A program made the translations under genes and the position numbers. Below, one piece after another: positions 48,901 to 62,049 of a stretch of 64,000 bases of DNA. Under the pieces are notes generated by a model, which saw only the letters and a list, made by a program, of their open reading frames with translations, did no database searches and had not been told where the DNA came from. The DNA is from Sphagnum magellanicum (lineage: Eukaryota; Streptophyta; Sphagnopsida; Sphagnales; Sphagnaceae): positions 10,443,065 to 10,507,064 of the forward strand of contig CM038916.1 of assembly GCA_021904315.1 (NCBI GenBank), given 5' to 3'. Each line of letters opens with the position of its first letter. The first letter of the stretch is position 1.

Positions 48901-49990
48901 TAATTTGAAAATAGTTTTAAACCCAAGTTCCAACACATGCCAACCTATCATGCTTATCCAAGTGTGTGCTTTCGAAATAAACTCAATTGAATGGTAATCC
49001 AATAATATATATGTAGTATGTACCATCCATGTTGAAAAGGTTAGGTTTATGGCCATGAAGGTTTGTATATTTACATATAAGATTAAACCAAAGGTGAAAA
49101 CATATTACAAAGATTGCCTTTATGTAGTCACACTATATTGTTTTCATGGGTGAATGTTTTTGAGTTGAAACCATGTTAACATTAAGAAAGATTTTCATAA
49201 TGTTTTTGCATGTTATAAAAAAACAAAACCCAAACAATAAAATAGAAATGACATTAAATAAATTTTATGTACATCATGGTGGATTGAAATATCTTTGTAC
49301 ACAAATAATATATGTAATTATGTCTTGAAAAATGGAAATATATTTCAAAAAATTTGAAATGATTTTAAACATTTATAAAGTTTGTAGTATCTATTTCACA
49401 TGTGATTTCACATCCTTTTAACCATGTTTGTAAATAGTTTGGTAATTTTCCTTTTATAAATGGGGGTTTTTCAAGGCGTTGACCATAAGTATGTGGTAAG
49501 TTGAAATTTTAACAAACAATTATTTTGAAATGGAAATTGAGAAGCATTTGAAATGGGCTTTGTTATATCGTGTATACCATAAATGCATCCATGGTTATTT
49601 GAATTTAAATGATTAAAATTATTTATGTATTCAAATAATATTAGATAAGATTAGCTTTGTTAAAATTATAATCTTAACAAGGTCCAAACACCAAAATTTC
49701 AACCAAAACTTAAATGCATCATCTTTTGGAAGGTATATATTATATTACTACACCCAAAAAATGTTTGAAAGGGGGTCACCATAGTGTGCTTTCACTTTCA
49801 AATAATAAATACACATTTTCCATTCAAAATTAATTTCAATTTATTTTAAAATTAAACAAATCTATTTATCATTTCCAAAGTTTCTTGAGCTTTAAATCAC
49901 TTCAATTACTCAAGAGTAGGGTTGCTAGGCCAAGATGCAACATTGATCAACCAGACATTTCAAATCCAAATGTCCCAAGTAGAAATTTGA
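43000..49990. other. AT-rich desert with no recognisable gene
   Basis: All frames are short and lack domains. A possible Pol III-like box pair is at 43843-43900. Stretches around 45.9-48.4 kb exceed most of the window in AT content and hold long A and T runs. Nothing else can be supported. Confidence 0.5.
43843..43900 (+). mobile_element. Possible tRNA-derived sequence with A- and B-box-like motifs
   Basis: AAGTTCATTGGTAAAGGG (43843-43860) resembles an A box and GGGTTTGAACG near 43889-43900 resembles a B box, at tRNA-like distance. It is less similar to the three SINE-like heads elsewhere in the window and could be an independent tRNA relic or chance. Confidence 0.3.
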
Positions 49991-50012
49991 ATTAATGGGG
50001 CGTTCTGGTCAC

Positions 50013-51113
50013 CACTACAAAAGTTGTCTTTTATGTTGTTTTTTAATTGAGTTTTAGTCAAAATATACACATACATAGGATGACTATATAATCAAAATGG
50101 GCACATCATTTTAGACAACATTAAGTAGCTCTTAGTCAAATCAAACATGACTAAATTGTTAGTTATGTGGACATTTGTCATGTTTGTTTTGATTAAAAAG
50201 TAAATGTGTCAGGTGATGGAACTAATTTGTATTTCCTAAAACTAGCAATTGTTAGTTGATGTAGTTTTTGTCTAAATCCTAATGTGGGTGCTAATTGACG
50301 TTGATTCATAGTGATGATTTAAAATTGTTTATTAATGAAATCAAAATTACAATTCCTAAAGGTATAAAATGTGAACCTAAGCATGTAAGCCTCCCATGCA
50401 TGCATGTAAGCCTCCCTCCCCTAGGCATGTGGGCCACTTGTTAGGCTTCTTCAGGTACGTAAGCTTTAAGGTACGAACAAATGTCATAAGAGGGAGTTGA
50501 AGCCCTCACTTCCATGGGGACAAGCCAAAACATTATACATCCAACCATCATTCCATTTGATGACAAATATTGTCATAACAAAAAAAAAAAAACAAATTCC
50601 TTTTGAATTTTTACACATTATAAGATTATTATGATATAATCTTGAATGACATATTATATCAAACACATAATTATAACACCTACTTACAAATTGCCCACAT
50701 ATATTACTTAAGCCTACATATTTATTGTCTACTTACCTACTTATTAACAACCTGAATTTACTTATATTACCAATCTACAATTTATTTAGTTACATGCTTA
50801 GGGGGCATACATATTTAATACATTTGGCACATATAAATTGTGGCAAGCCACATCACACATGAAATGACTAAAATGAGTCACACCATAATAAACATTGACA
50901 TCATGTAGGCATGAATTAGTCCATGTGTAATTGACATTGTTTGATTTGATTAAAGTTTTTAATTGACTTAGTAAGATAAAACATGCTTAATATTTGGAAG
51001 GGTCAAAATCGACAAAAAGTATCCCTTTAATCACTTCAAACAAGAAAACTTATTCAAGTTGATTATTATAGTCACAATGCTAGGGACATAAAAGACATGG
51101 TTTTGTAATAGTG
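50013..51113. mobile_element. CACTA-like non-autonomous element, about 1.1 kb
   Basis: The left end is CACTACAAAAGTTGTCTTTT followed by ATGT. The right end, read on the minus strand, is CACTATTACAAAACCATGTC followed by TTTTATGT. The termini share CACTA, CAAAA and TGTCTTTTATGT with a few small gaps. Subterminal TTTTAGTCA/ATGACTA motifs recur near the left end. The flanking triplets (cac and tgt) do not match, so the target duplication has decayed or an end is misplaced. No transposase is seen. Confidence 0.55.
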
Positions 51114-51119
51114 TGTTAG

Positions 51120-53330
51120 AGACTAGTTAAGCTTAGTCGATGGCAAAAGCACAACTGAAAAACACCAAGGGTGACAAGAGATATTGGAAGACCATCTGAA
51201 GGCAAAAATGCCAAGAAGGAACAACAAAATTATTACAAGTAATAGTGGGGGCATTGAAAAGGCATGTTGGAAACACTTTGAGCTTGACACCGAGTTAGAT
51301 AGGAAATCTTTCTTTTTGGGCAAAATGAGGCATTGACAGACATTGAAGGCACCAAGTGATGCCAAAAAGGACATCAAGAAGGGCAGGGGTGCAAATTAGG
51401 TCATCAAGGGACATTAGGGATTTCACAAAGGTTAATGTTTACAATATGTGAAGATTAGATTTCATTTCTAGATTGAATGATAATTTTTTTTTGTTGCTGC
51501 CCACATATCTGGGTGCTCTCTCACATGAAAAGGAGTATGTTGGCAAGAACAACATACGAAGCTCTTGTGAACATGAGGGGATGAGACATATAAAGACCCG
51601 TTTGAAATCAAGGGAAACTAACCTCCTTATTCCACCCTAACTTGATCCCAAATCTAGAAAAAAATGAAGATATTTATTCCTGGGGTTAAGATATCTCAAC
51701 ACATTTATCCCCCTCTTATAAACCCCAATGATGCCATGTCATTTGCCAAATCAGTTTTTGCCCCTTTTGTGTGTGAATGCGATAGCATTAGGGTTAGTTT
51801 ATGCTTTTAGTTTCTTCCCTTGAACCCGCTCGGTGTGAATCCAGCATGAGGTGAGGCTAGTAGACCAAGCATAGGTACAAACTGGAAGGCAAAAAGGACC
51901 TTAGGTAAGTGAGAAATGACAGAATCAGCTTCTGCAATTGAAAGGGCACGTAAAATCATGCACATTACCTTAATGTATGGTTCTCAATGCAAGCTTTTTC
52001 TGTGCCCCAAAAAACTGGGCATCGAATCCAGTGTGGGGACGGGGGTACGGGGTACCAAACAGGGGGGCAACTTTTACAGATAACTTTATTAGACCAGATA
52101 GATATTTTTTGTAGTTGCCAATCTATTATAGGATGTCCTATGGCTCATCTTGTGCCCCCATGGATAAACTACCTTTTTATCATGATATTTGGCTTGACCA
52201 ATAAACCCCCCTGCAACAACTGTGTAAAATAACATGGCAACAAAATGGCAACTCAAACAAACATCCAAGCAATCTAGAACATTTGGTAAATCACAAAAGA
52301 CCCAAGGGCATCATCATGGATGATGGAAAAACCACAAGTTGGGCCGACAATGGATGGAAATAAAAGTCATCCAAAAATTGTTCACACAAGGTTATTTTCA
52401 ACCAAATATGAGAATCAATGATCCTTATCATTTAAGGATGGTGCGGTGCACCATATGGAGTATCATCAGCACATCAAATGTGTTTGTCATTTTTTTGTGA
52501 CCAAAGTGTCCTTTTTTTGTTTTTGTTTTGTTTTTTTTTGGGTGAAATGTTATTTTTTTTTGTTTTGTCCAAGAGTTTTTTTTACATTTTTGTGAAATAA
52601 AATTTAATTTTAAAAAAATTGGTTAATTTTTTGTAGTGTTATAATGTTCTCATGATATAGTTTGGAAAAAAATGTTTTCAAAAATGTGAAACACACACCC
52701 ATTAAAATCCCAATGCAATTTTACATTAGGGCTTTCTTGCAAATTAGGCGAAGGTTTCATTCATTTTTTTACTTGCTTGAATTTTTGTCGCTTCACAATT
52801 GATGAGTCTACTGCATAAGCCACCTTGCAATTGGTAGTGAGTTAAAAATTAACCATTCAACCATATTGTCAGATGTTGTTTATTTATTCTAGTCATCCTA
52901 GTTACCTTAAAGATCATTGGGTTAATTTGGTATCTTTGATGTTTTAGTTATTGTAAAAAAAATCCTAATAATTGTAATGCATGACAAAAATTATATATTT
53001 CAAGTATGAAAGTATAATTTCAAATTAGGTGGATGAACAATTCATAGCGAAGGGAAAGCATGTCCCATTTGAGTATATTATGTGGTTGCATTATAATCCT
53101 TGTTAGGTTTAATACTGCAGGGGTCCAAATGTGATGCTTGAACAAGCACTATTAAGTACCCATAATGAACAACAACTACCTACAATGAAGTTCCACATTC
53201 ATCCTGTTTCTTTGGGGGTTCTAGTAAGCTTAAAACTATAACAACCTAGTGTTCAAAAACTTCTAAAGCATGGAATGAACTTTGAAAAGGCCACATTAAG
53301 TTAAGGCCCACCTCCAGAAAATTTTCTATA
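51120..53330. other. Spacer with mixed composition and no recognisable gene
   Basis: 51.5-52.1 kb is richer in GC and CAG/CTG than its surroundings and has no clear coding frame. 52.2-53.1 kb is desert-like. The minus frame 51123-51377 and plus frame 51987-52232 have no recognisable domain. Confidence 0.45.
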
Positions 53331-53335
53331 ATAAA

Positions 53336-53360
53336 CCATCCATCCATCCATTCATCCATC
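53336..53360. repeat. (CCAT)n microsatellite
   Basis: Six CCAT-type units with one interruption. Confidence 0.9.
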
Positions 53361-53505
53361 GAGATGTGTGTCACAGTACAACATTAGGCTGAAATTTGCA
53401 AGGCTAGTAGCACGTTTAAAAAACAAAGTCAAAAAAGGTTCCCAGTTCCCCGCTATTCATTACCGCATTCCTAAGCCGCCAATGAACAAAAAGAAAGGGG
53501 CTGGT

Positions 53506-53535
53506 ACCTACTACCTACCTACCTACCTACCTACT
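53506..53535. repeat. (CTAC)n microsatellite
   Basis: ACCTACTACCTACCTACCTA and on, six uninterrupted CTAC units after a short imperfect start. Confidence 0.9.
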
Positions 53536-53637
53536 TGCATCATGTATGAGTTTCATGCATTTTCCCGTACTTTGGAAGCCCACTTTGTTCAAAAAAGTGA
53601 ATAAATGTGTAAAATACACAAAGGCCATGGGCCATGC

Positions 53638-53661
53638 TTATTATTATTATTATTATTATAA
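53638..53661. repeat. (TTA)n microsatellite
   Basis: Eight consecutive TTA/ATT triplets. They create a tyrosine run in one frame that is not a gene. Confidence 0.9.
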
Positions 53662-54170
53662 TATTTGTAATCAGTTTTTAATTTTAATTACACTTCAGAT
53701 TCCATTATTTTTAATACACTTAATAACTTATATATATTACTTTATTGAACACAAAAGTGCAATTAAACCAAAAAATTGCAGAAGAAGGAAATATAATGAA
53801 ATAATTAAAAAAATAATTGAAAAAAATAAAGTATCAAATCAGTTGCCTCTGCTTACTCACCTTGCTTTTCCGGTCAAACATTTTGCATTCAAGCTATTTC
53901 TTAATATTAAAAATTCTTTAATTAATGGTGGATGGTACCTTGTATGTAAGGTCCCACATCTAGGGTACCCCCCACGCTCCCTCCCCCTTAGGTATAGGGG
54001 AAGGGTATTGTTCCTTTGTTTTTGGGCACAATGGAACTTGGGCTATAGGGAACAGCGTCTTCCCTTAGTGCCCTCGTTCCCTGGCCCTCAAACAAAGGAA
54101 CAGACCTCTGGTAGGTCCTGCCCTTCCCCTTTGTAAAAGGACACCTTAAAGAAGTAGAAGAAATCTGCTC

Positions 54171-54355
54171 AGAGGACCTTATAGAAGTTACCTTGCACCC
54201 TACTTGTAGGACCTTAGCGATCACACAAGGCATGTCCTAACATGCATGATGAAGGACCTTACAGATCACATAAGGTACCTCACAGTGTGCTTGAAGGACC
54301 TTACACATCACATAAGGTGATTCCTGGCCCAATTAAGGACCTTATGGATCACAAA
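54171..54355. repeat. Minisatellite of five 36-45 bp units with an ACCTTA...TAAGGT dyad
   Basis: GAAGGACCTTACAGATCACA followed by TAAGGT recurs with anchors near 54173, 54209, 54254, 54296 and 54337. The best-kept units can form a hairpin from ACCTTA and TAAGGT around a 10-11 base loop. It lies about 2.2 kb upstream of the KASII start codon. Confidence 0.75.
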
Positions 54356-54504
54356 ATTCTACTGATTCTTTTGATGCTGGGTAAGGAACTCCGGGCTCTT
54401 CTGGGAACTTGGGTCCAGCTCTCAGCTCCAGCCTTGCATGGGCCCTTATTCAAAGAACAGGCCTGTTGGCGGGCCTTATACACTCACCTAAGGAGCCAGG
54501 GTGA

Positions 54505-54660
54505 AAGAATTTTGTGAGGCTGAACCTTTAGGTACCTACTAGGTTGGAAAAAATCCGGTGAGGCTGAGGTTTTAGGTACCTAGTGGGTAAGTACCTAGTA
54601 GGTACTTTAACAAGATGGAAAAAATTCGTGAGGCTGAGTTTTTGACACCTCAGAAAATGG
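54505..54660. repeat. Three-copy repeat GTGAGGCTGA...TAGGTACCTA
   Basis: The phrase GGAAAAAATNCGGTGAGGCT followed by GAGNTTTTAGGTACCTAGT appears three times, the last copy partly changed. The palindromic element TAGGTACCTA occurs in the first two copies. A related TGACACCTAGTGGGTATC segment occurs near 30990, upstream of the other gene. Confidence 0.6.
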
Positions 54661-54839
54661 AAAAAAGGAGTAAAATTAATTTTACCGAAAACCAAAAAAA
54701 AAAGCAAAAAAAAGAGAAAAAAACAGGGAAAATCGGGTCGGAAGAAGAGATGACTGCTGGAGTTCCCAAAAAGAAAACAGAGTTCCCGAATTGTTTAACT
54801 GCTAGAGTTCCCTTAAGGGAACAGAGTTCCGTAATTGCA

Positions 54840-56520
54840 TGTTCCCGGAATTGAACCGCGTTCCCTTTCTGTTCGCCTCTGTGTGTCTGTGTGTGTGTGT
54901 CTCTCTCTCTTTGTGCTTTTGCTAAGGACTGTGTGGAAGACGGAGAGACGACGGAGAGGAAGAAGTGCGCACGCACGGGCAGGCGGAGATACCTTGGCGA
55001 GCTCCGGAGACACGGAAGGGGACGAGCTCCGGTCGCGTCAATTTGTTGCATGCAATAGCACTGGAGACGAGCTACGACGAAGCGCGGTAAACAGAACTCT
55101 GTCTTTCTCCTTTTCTCAGAAAAAATTCTTTGCTTATGTGTGCTGCATTGTGGAGAGTCTATTATCGTCTTTAGGTCTAGTCATCAGGTCAGTAGTGCGG
55201 TTGCAAAAGGACGAACGGCGGGAGGACAGGACAGAAGAGGAAGGCGAAAAACTAAGTTTTCTTTCTGGAGTGTGAGACTCTCTCTCTGTCTCTCTCTCGC
55301 TCTCTGTGTGTCAGAAAGGCACTGTATCCGTTGATTTCTAGGATGCTTTTGCTGTTGCTGAGAGAAACTTGATCAGGTTCAGTCTGTTGTGTGTATCATG
55401 CACATTTTTGTTTTGTTTTGTTTTCTGGAGATGTAAGTTTATCAACAGGAAGAGGAGGAGTTTTTTTTTCAAGTGTTCTATTATTGTGTCGATAAGGTAT
55501 AACTGAACCTTCGTGCTTTCAGTTTCTGTCTTAATACGTAAGGTTACGCAATGTGTGTGTGAGAGAGAGTTCGAGTTCATGCCTCCTGCAGGTAAGGTGC
55601 CTTGTTTGTAATACTTGAAATCTGGTTTGGTGAGAAGCCTCTTTGCCGATTTTTTGGTCTCATATTTTCTCGACTTGAGGTTTAGTGCAGTCATTGGCAA
55701 GGGGAACTCTTGCGTGTCTAGAACAAGGTGGACGAATGTGCCTGACACAGGAGAAGGATAAAAACTCGTTGACCTTGGATTGATTATATCGATGGAATAG
55801 AGTGTGGATTTGTTTGTTGGACCAGGTCAAGTGGATTGATGTGCTGTGGAATGTGTGAGATTGCTAATTGCTTTTGTCCAGTATCATTTTGAGCAACCTG
55901 ATTGATTTCTCTTCTGTTCTCTTTCTGTCTTCCTTGTTGCAGGGAAATGAAAGCCTAAGGGATTGTGGTTGATTTCTATGTGTTGGAAGATAGTCTATCC
56001 TCCAAATGTGGTTGATTACATACACTTTCCATATTTGCAAGATATTAAAAGCTCTAGGGGGAATTCTGTATTCTTGCCTGCCAGATGATATGCTCACTGT
56101 GCTCTGTTTCCAACTGATTCATACTGATTGACTATACACTTTTCTAACTGACTATTGGTTTCTTCTTTTGAATTGATTTCCTGCTTGCTGGATGGAAGGC
56201 ATGCTGAATCTTGGATGATTCATGCAAAAGAAGATTCTGTCTGCAGATGTCTGCTTTTGTTATTACATACAGTACACATGCTCTGCAAATACAAGACTGG
56301 AGAAATTCTGGTGTCAAGAATCATCATCTTGCCATCTCATAGGCTTTGCACTTTGGGTGCAGGCTATACATTGGTTCCTCTCTGTCCATTGTTGCTGGGC
56401 TGCTGTTTTTTGGGTTTTCAACCACCCATTTTTCTTCAGGTTCAATTATTGATTGTGCAGTATGTTTTGTTTGTGCAGCTACCTGCTTTGAGATTTGAGT
56501 GGCGTGCTAAGATAGCAATC
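54840..56520 (+). promoter_or_regulatory. Probable promoter and spliced 5' leader of KASII
   Basis: (GT)n and (CT)n tracts at 54881-54911 and 55277-55308 are typical of plant core promoters and leaders. A strong leader intron is visible at 55592-55942: donor CTGCAG|gtaaggtg and acceptor preceded by a pyrimidine tract, ttccttgttgcag. After it, a three-codon upstream frame (ATGAAAGCCTAA) begins at 55946. The 146-codon frame at 54835-55275 has no domain and falls in this presumed leader. The transcription start is not identifiable. Confidence 0.45.
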
Positions 56521-59500
56521 ATGGCATTTGCAGCAGCAGCATCACCTCTTTGCACATGGTTGATTGCTGCTTGTGTATCCCAGACTGTAGCTGGTCTTTC
56601 TAGTGAGAATTATCCTGTAAGCTCAGGACCACTTGGAAGGAGACTGAGGAGAAGGATTGCACGTTCAAAGAAGTTGGCTGCAGAAGGCTGGTTTCCTAAT
56701 GTTGGAATACAAGCAGGAGCTCTGTCAGGACAAAATTTAGTTGCTTTCTGTGAATCTGGCCTTTCAGAGCTAGGATCATTCTGTTCCCTTGAAGGCTGTC
56801 CAGAATACAACAGCTCAAAGCACTCACCCCTATTTGGAGATGGTTTCCTTTTTGGAGAGGGCTTTGGGGGTCTAGGATCAAAACCTGTGAGATCTGCACG
56901 GAGGAGGCTCAGCAAAGCTGCAGCAGGTATGAAAATAAAACTGCCTTCTGTGTTCTTTACATAGAAACATGTTCATGTGGCATTGTCACATTGCATTTGT
57001 GAAGAAAGGTTGCTAAAAATTTGGTGTTGAGGCAGGCTACTCATGCACACAGACACCAAATACACAAGTTGTGTTGTGTATCATGACAACTGCTCTGTGT
57101 GGGACTCTGATATCCATTAGTATTTTCCTCTTTGAGGTACTTGAGGAATCAGAATACTTACATATCTGTAATCTGCAGGAAAGGCCACAGCAATTGCAGT
57201 GCAACCTGTGAGAGGAACACCTGAGAAGAAGACAACTGCCACCAAACAAAGAAGGGTGGTTGTAACTGGCATGGGGATTGTTTCTTGTCTTGGTCATGAT
57301 CCACAGACTTTCTATGATAACCTTTTGGAAGGAAAAAGTGGCATCACGGAGATTGAGGGATTCGATTGCAAGGACTTTCCAACTGTAAGTCTCAGTTGTT
57401 GGAATGCTGGAAGTTTTTGCTTGATGGTTCACTTTCTGTTGTGTGCCCACTTAGATTCTTTTGTGGTTAGACTAGGCAATAGATTGGTTTGATACATTAG
57501 GTCTGGGCATGATCAATAAGATTGTGAAGAAGAAAAATAAGAAAGTTGGTGTATTTGTATTCATGCTTCGAAATGTTAAATATTGCAACCACAACTGTAC
57601 ATAATCCTGGAGCCTCCAATTCCTGGAGGCTTTGCCTAACAGTAGAATGTCAAGCATTGAATTGCATTGAGTTCCTTAGAGATTATGCTGGTTGTTTCTT
57701 CCAGAGAATTGCAGGTGAAATAAAGTCATTTTCAACAGATGGATGGGTGGCAGCAAAGTTTGCAAGGCGCATGGACAAGTTCATGCTGTACTTGCTTACT
57801 GCAGGGAAGAAGGCTCTTACTGATGGTGGACTTACTGAAGAAGTCATGAAGGAGTTGGATAAAACCAAGTGTGGTGTGCTCATTGGGTCAGCAATGGGCG
57901 GAATGCAGGTATGTCTCATGTCTTGCTTGGTTTGGATCCTTGTGACTCACTCAGTTCAGCTGAGAGAGGCCCATTGAATCAGCTGGTAGTTGTGCAAGCA
58001 CATTCATTCTACTTTAATCATTTGAGAAGTATGGTGTGAATTTGTCTGAAGCCTTTCAGTCTTTCTTATTCCTGTTGCTGCTCAAGGTGCAGTATCCCGT
58101 TTTACTTGCCAATATGGCCACCCAAAAGACATATTAGAGTGTCTGAATTAATTGTGGATAGAGATAATGAGCTCTTGTGTATTTGAGCAGGTTTTCAATG
58201 ATGCTGTTGAGGCACTGAGGGTCTCGTATCGGAAGATGAATCCCTTCTGTGTACCATTTGCTACAACAAATATGGGTTCAGCCATGTTGGCAATGGATTT
58301 GGTGAGGCCAAACTTGCATCATTTTCTGTTTCCTGCAGCTCACTCATGTTCAAAGAGTATTGTTTGGCTGCTTTGCTGGATTGTCTGCTGTGCAGCTTTT
58401 ACAGCCAGTTGTTGAAGCTGTGACTTATTGGACCTTGCAGGGTTGGATGGGACCAAACTATTCTATTTCCACAGCTTGTGCTACAAGCAATTTTTGTATC
58501 CTGAGTGCTGCAAACCACATCATTAGGGGTGAAGCGGTAAGCTGTTGTGCATGATAGTCCTCAATACTTGTACGTTTATTGATACCACTAAGAAATAGGA
58601 TTGAACCTAGTGCTGTGTTCTGTAAAGAACACTGGAGCTATGTCTGTTGAGTGCGAGCTCACATCACAACCAAGGCTTCTTATTGCTTCTGGAAATGTGA
58701 CTGAAATTCAGGGCATAGATTTTGTATAATGGTTTGCCCAGAATTTTAGGTGGATTATTATATCCTTATCTACATCCTCCATTGGGAGCTGATGAAGTCA
58801 GAGGGTAGTCATGGCAGCTGCTATTTGTGATGAAGTCAGAGGGTAGTTGCTGCTATTTGTGAGGAAGGTGATGGTCTGACACTTTGTGAGTGACTCTCAT
58901 CAGGTTATGACTGCACTGATTGTCATTTTACTTTCAAATTGTTGTTTGTGGAAATTTCTCTGCATTTTTTTTGATAAGTGTGCTAGATAACATTGTGACG
59001 GAGTCTTCCTGTTGTTGCTGGAAATCCAACACAAAATCAGGATGTACATTTCTCAATAAGGGTTTGCCTTAAATTTGGAGTATATTATTATTTTATTCAC
59101 CATCAGGAGGTGATGAAGTTTGTGGGGATTAATGGCAGCTAGTCACTGCCATCCATGATGATGGTGATGGTCTAATATTCTGTGAGTGGCACTAACAAGG
59201 TTAGGGCCACTTATTCTTCTCATGCTCATTTTGGTTTTGCTTGAACTGACACAACAGTGAATGTGTTATTGTATATATGGCTGTGACATCATATTGTTGC
59301 CTATTTGTTGTCAAAGTTGATCATTCTTTGTATGGTTTCCTTCTGTTGTGCATGCAGGATGTGATGTTATCTGGTGGGTCTGATGCAGCAATCATCCCAA
59401 TTGGTAATTTTTCTTGGACATCCATTTTTGTGGTCCATAGCAAGTTCAGGTGTGAATATAGCATTTAATTGATTCAGACCAGGGCATCTAAAGCAGTTGA

Positions 59501-62044
59501 GACTAACCTCACCTATCTAGAGGCATAGCTAAAGAATTCAGTGAGGCATGCTCAGGCCTGCATAGATTTTTTGTCTGTCAAGCCCTTGTTCCAAGTCTAG
59601 GTTGATAATTTGATGAGTAAGTGTTGTCTTTGGTACTGTGTGAGCAACTCTGAGGTTTTGACCACACTCATTGTCATGTTACCTTCAAAGTTTTGTGGAG
59701 ATTTCTCTACAATCTCATAGATATGTGTTTGGTACTATGTTGCAGGTTGGCTACACTGAGTGAGCATCATATTTGTGCTTGGATGTATGCAGGGTTAGGA
59801 GGATTTGTGGCATGCAGAGCACTATCCCAGCGTAATGAGGATCCTATGAAGGCATCACGTCCTTGGGATACGGTATGCTACATGAACATTGTCTCTTCAC
59901 TCTGTCTGAACCGTTGTACCTTCCATCAGGCGGGTACCTGGTTTTCAACAATAGTGTGTCATCTGAGACCTTTTCATACATAGCTCTACTGATTCTCCAT
60001 TGGCGTGGTGGGACACAGTTCTTCATAGTCCCCATTTTTTGTGTTGGTGTCTTTTATTGGTTGGTATTGGCTGGAAGTCCAAAAGCATTTGGTTAGAGGC
60101 TTCGTTTAACTCTACTGATTCTTCATTGACTTGGTGATGATGAACACAAATTCATAGTCCTGCATTTTTCTGTGTTGGTTTCTTTAATTTCTTGCTATTG
60201 GCTGGAACCAAGTTCACAATGTCCAGGTGGTGGAGTCCAGGAATGGATGTTCATCAGCTGATGTTACAAAAGTGTACAGATCCTTAGTTGCTTGTATACT
60301 CATTATTGTGTCATTTGTTTTGAAGGAGCGGGATGGGTTTGTACTGGGAGAGGGAGCTGGTGTTCTCCTGTTGGAGGAACTAGAGCATGCAAAGGTGGGC
60401 ACATATCCCATGAAGAAGCTGTCTTGATATTAGATATGGCAGTCTCTCTTTTGTGTACCTGACCCACTGATGTCCTTTTCAGTCACAAATGTGCTTCTCA
60501 ATAATTTGTCCTTTTATCTCAAAGAGACTATATATCTACAGTAAGGTGTATGACAAATGCAAATGATCAGAAGTCTGTACCTTTTATTTGCAGAGCAGAG
60601 GAGCAGAAATTTATGCAGAGTTTCTTGGAGGAAGCTTCACATGTGATGCTTATCACATGACGGAGCCACACCCAGATGGTATGTGAGGTCTTCAGCCTTT
60701 CCTTAGTCAACTGCACAGCTCTTGATTTTATTCTTCTGCTCATGATAGCAGGATTTCAGAAGGGTTTTCTGAAATTATTTTCCAACAACATTACTTGTGT
60801 TTATATTCTGCAATATGTCAAGGACATTTCAAGGCTCCAGTTGCTGAGGATTCATACTGCTTTGATAAATTAGATGTGTGATTGGGAACTTTATTGATGC
60901 TTCAGGCTTCTCCAGTCTTCTTTGCTAACTTAATCAGTGAATTGTGTGTATTTTTGTTTTGTCAGGGGCTGGTGTGGTACTTTGTATAGAGAAGGCCTTG
61001 ACACAGGCAGGAGTAAGTAGGCAAGATGTAAACTACGTGAATGCCCATGCAACCTCAACACGAGCTGGTGATTTGCAGGAGTACAAAGCTCTCATGCGTT
61101 CTTTTGGAAAGAATACTGAGGTGGGAATCAATTTGGTCAGCAAAATTTGAATTGCAAGAACATGCCATGAGATAATTTCTGTTGTTTTGAATGTATCCAA
61201 GCTCTGGACTGACATTTCAGCATGGGCCTGGTCAAGATTGCACATAGGGTTCATGCTGAGGCAAATTGTTATGGTGCGTTGAGTACAAAAGATTGTTGGT
61301 ACTTTTTGTGCAGCTAAAAGTTAACTCCACGAAGTCCATGATTGGTCACTTGCTGGGAGCCTCTGGAGGTGTGGAAGCTATTGCAACTATCCAGGTATGC
61401 AAATTGAATGTGATTGATGGATGGTATATGGAAGTCCAGGTGTAGATGCTGGATGTTGCTTCTCCTGGAAGCTGTCTGACCTTTTGATTAGTTGGGAGCA
61501 TTTCTGATCAACTTCTTGATAGGTGATAGCGGGTTCTAGAATTGTAAATAGCATTTGGTTGTTATTCTCAGCTGCAGCGAGTGTTCAAATAAAGTATTTT
61601 CCACTGAATAAGAAACATGTGTGTGTATGCAGGCCATCAGAACAGGTTGGGTTCACCCAAATATCAACATAGAAAGTCCAGAAAGTGAATTGGTAAGAAA
61701 TGGCAGTTGTTGATTGCAGGCATTGCTCAGTTGGGGAACGCATTTGGACTGTTAGAAATGTTTGCTTTGAGATTGTCTCGTTTTAAATGCTCTCAAAATC
61801 TGTCTAAATGTTTTACAATCTCTGAGATTTCTGGAGGTGCCTTCTGGTAGAATGCTTTCAATAATAGTTGCATTGTTGTAACCATGTCATTCAATTGTCT
61901 GATCTGTGGCAGGACATGAATGTAATTGTGGGAAGTCAGAAGCAGAGACTGGACATCAAAGTGGCATTATCAAACTCATTTGGCTTTGGTGGTCACAACT
62001 CGTCTGTGCTGTTTGCACCCTATGAAGAGTCAAATGAGGTTTGA
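56521..62044 (+). CDS. KASII: Plastid 3-oxoacyl-[acyl-carrier-protein] synthase II (beta-ketoacyl-ACP synthase II)
   Basis: Thirteen coding exons: 56521-56926, 57179-57384, 57705-57908, 58191-58301, 58441-58536, 59358-59403, 59793-59872, 60326-60394, 60594-60678, 60966-61120, 61314-61394, 61633-61692 and 61913-62044. All introns are GT-AG and every junction keeps frame, giving 576 residues, a little longer than Arabidopsis FAB1 (541). It condenses malonyl-ACP with palmitoyl-ACP to make the C18 precursor of stearate and oleate in the plastid stroma. The first ~130 residues are Ala/Ser/Arg-rich ([13 protein letters not shown]..., [11 protein letters not shown]) and fit a transit peptide. The thiolase-fold enzyme starts at [15 protein letters not shown]. 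The catalytic set is complete: Cys322 in STACATSN, His462 in NAHATST, Lys493 and His498 in [13 protein letters not shown], plus GFGGHNS near the end. NFCI after the active Cys is KASII-like rather than KASI-like. ATG 56521 is in good context; the frame is open for about 122 codons upstream, but without any plausible protein. Confidence 0.96.
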
Positions 62045-62049
62045 AGCCT

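Noticed and set aside
54835-55275. 146-codon plus-strand frame and 133-codon minus frame 54650-55051
   Set aside because: Dominated by (GT)n/(CT)n tracts and poly-A runs in the KASII promoter and leader; no domain.
56155-56520. In-frame upstream extension of KASII exon 1
   Set aside because: No ATG start in a good context and sequence unlike a transit peptide; ATG 56521 starts a convincing one.
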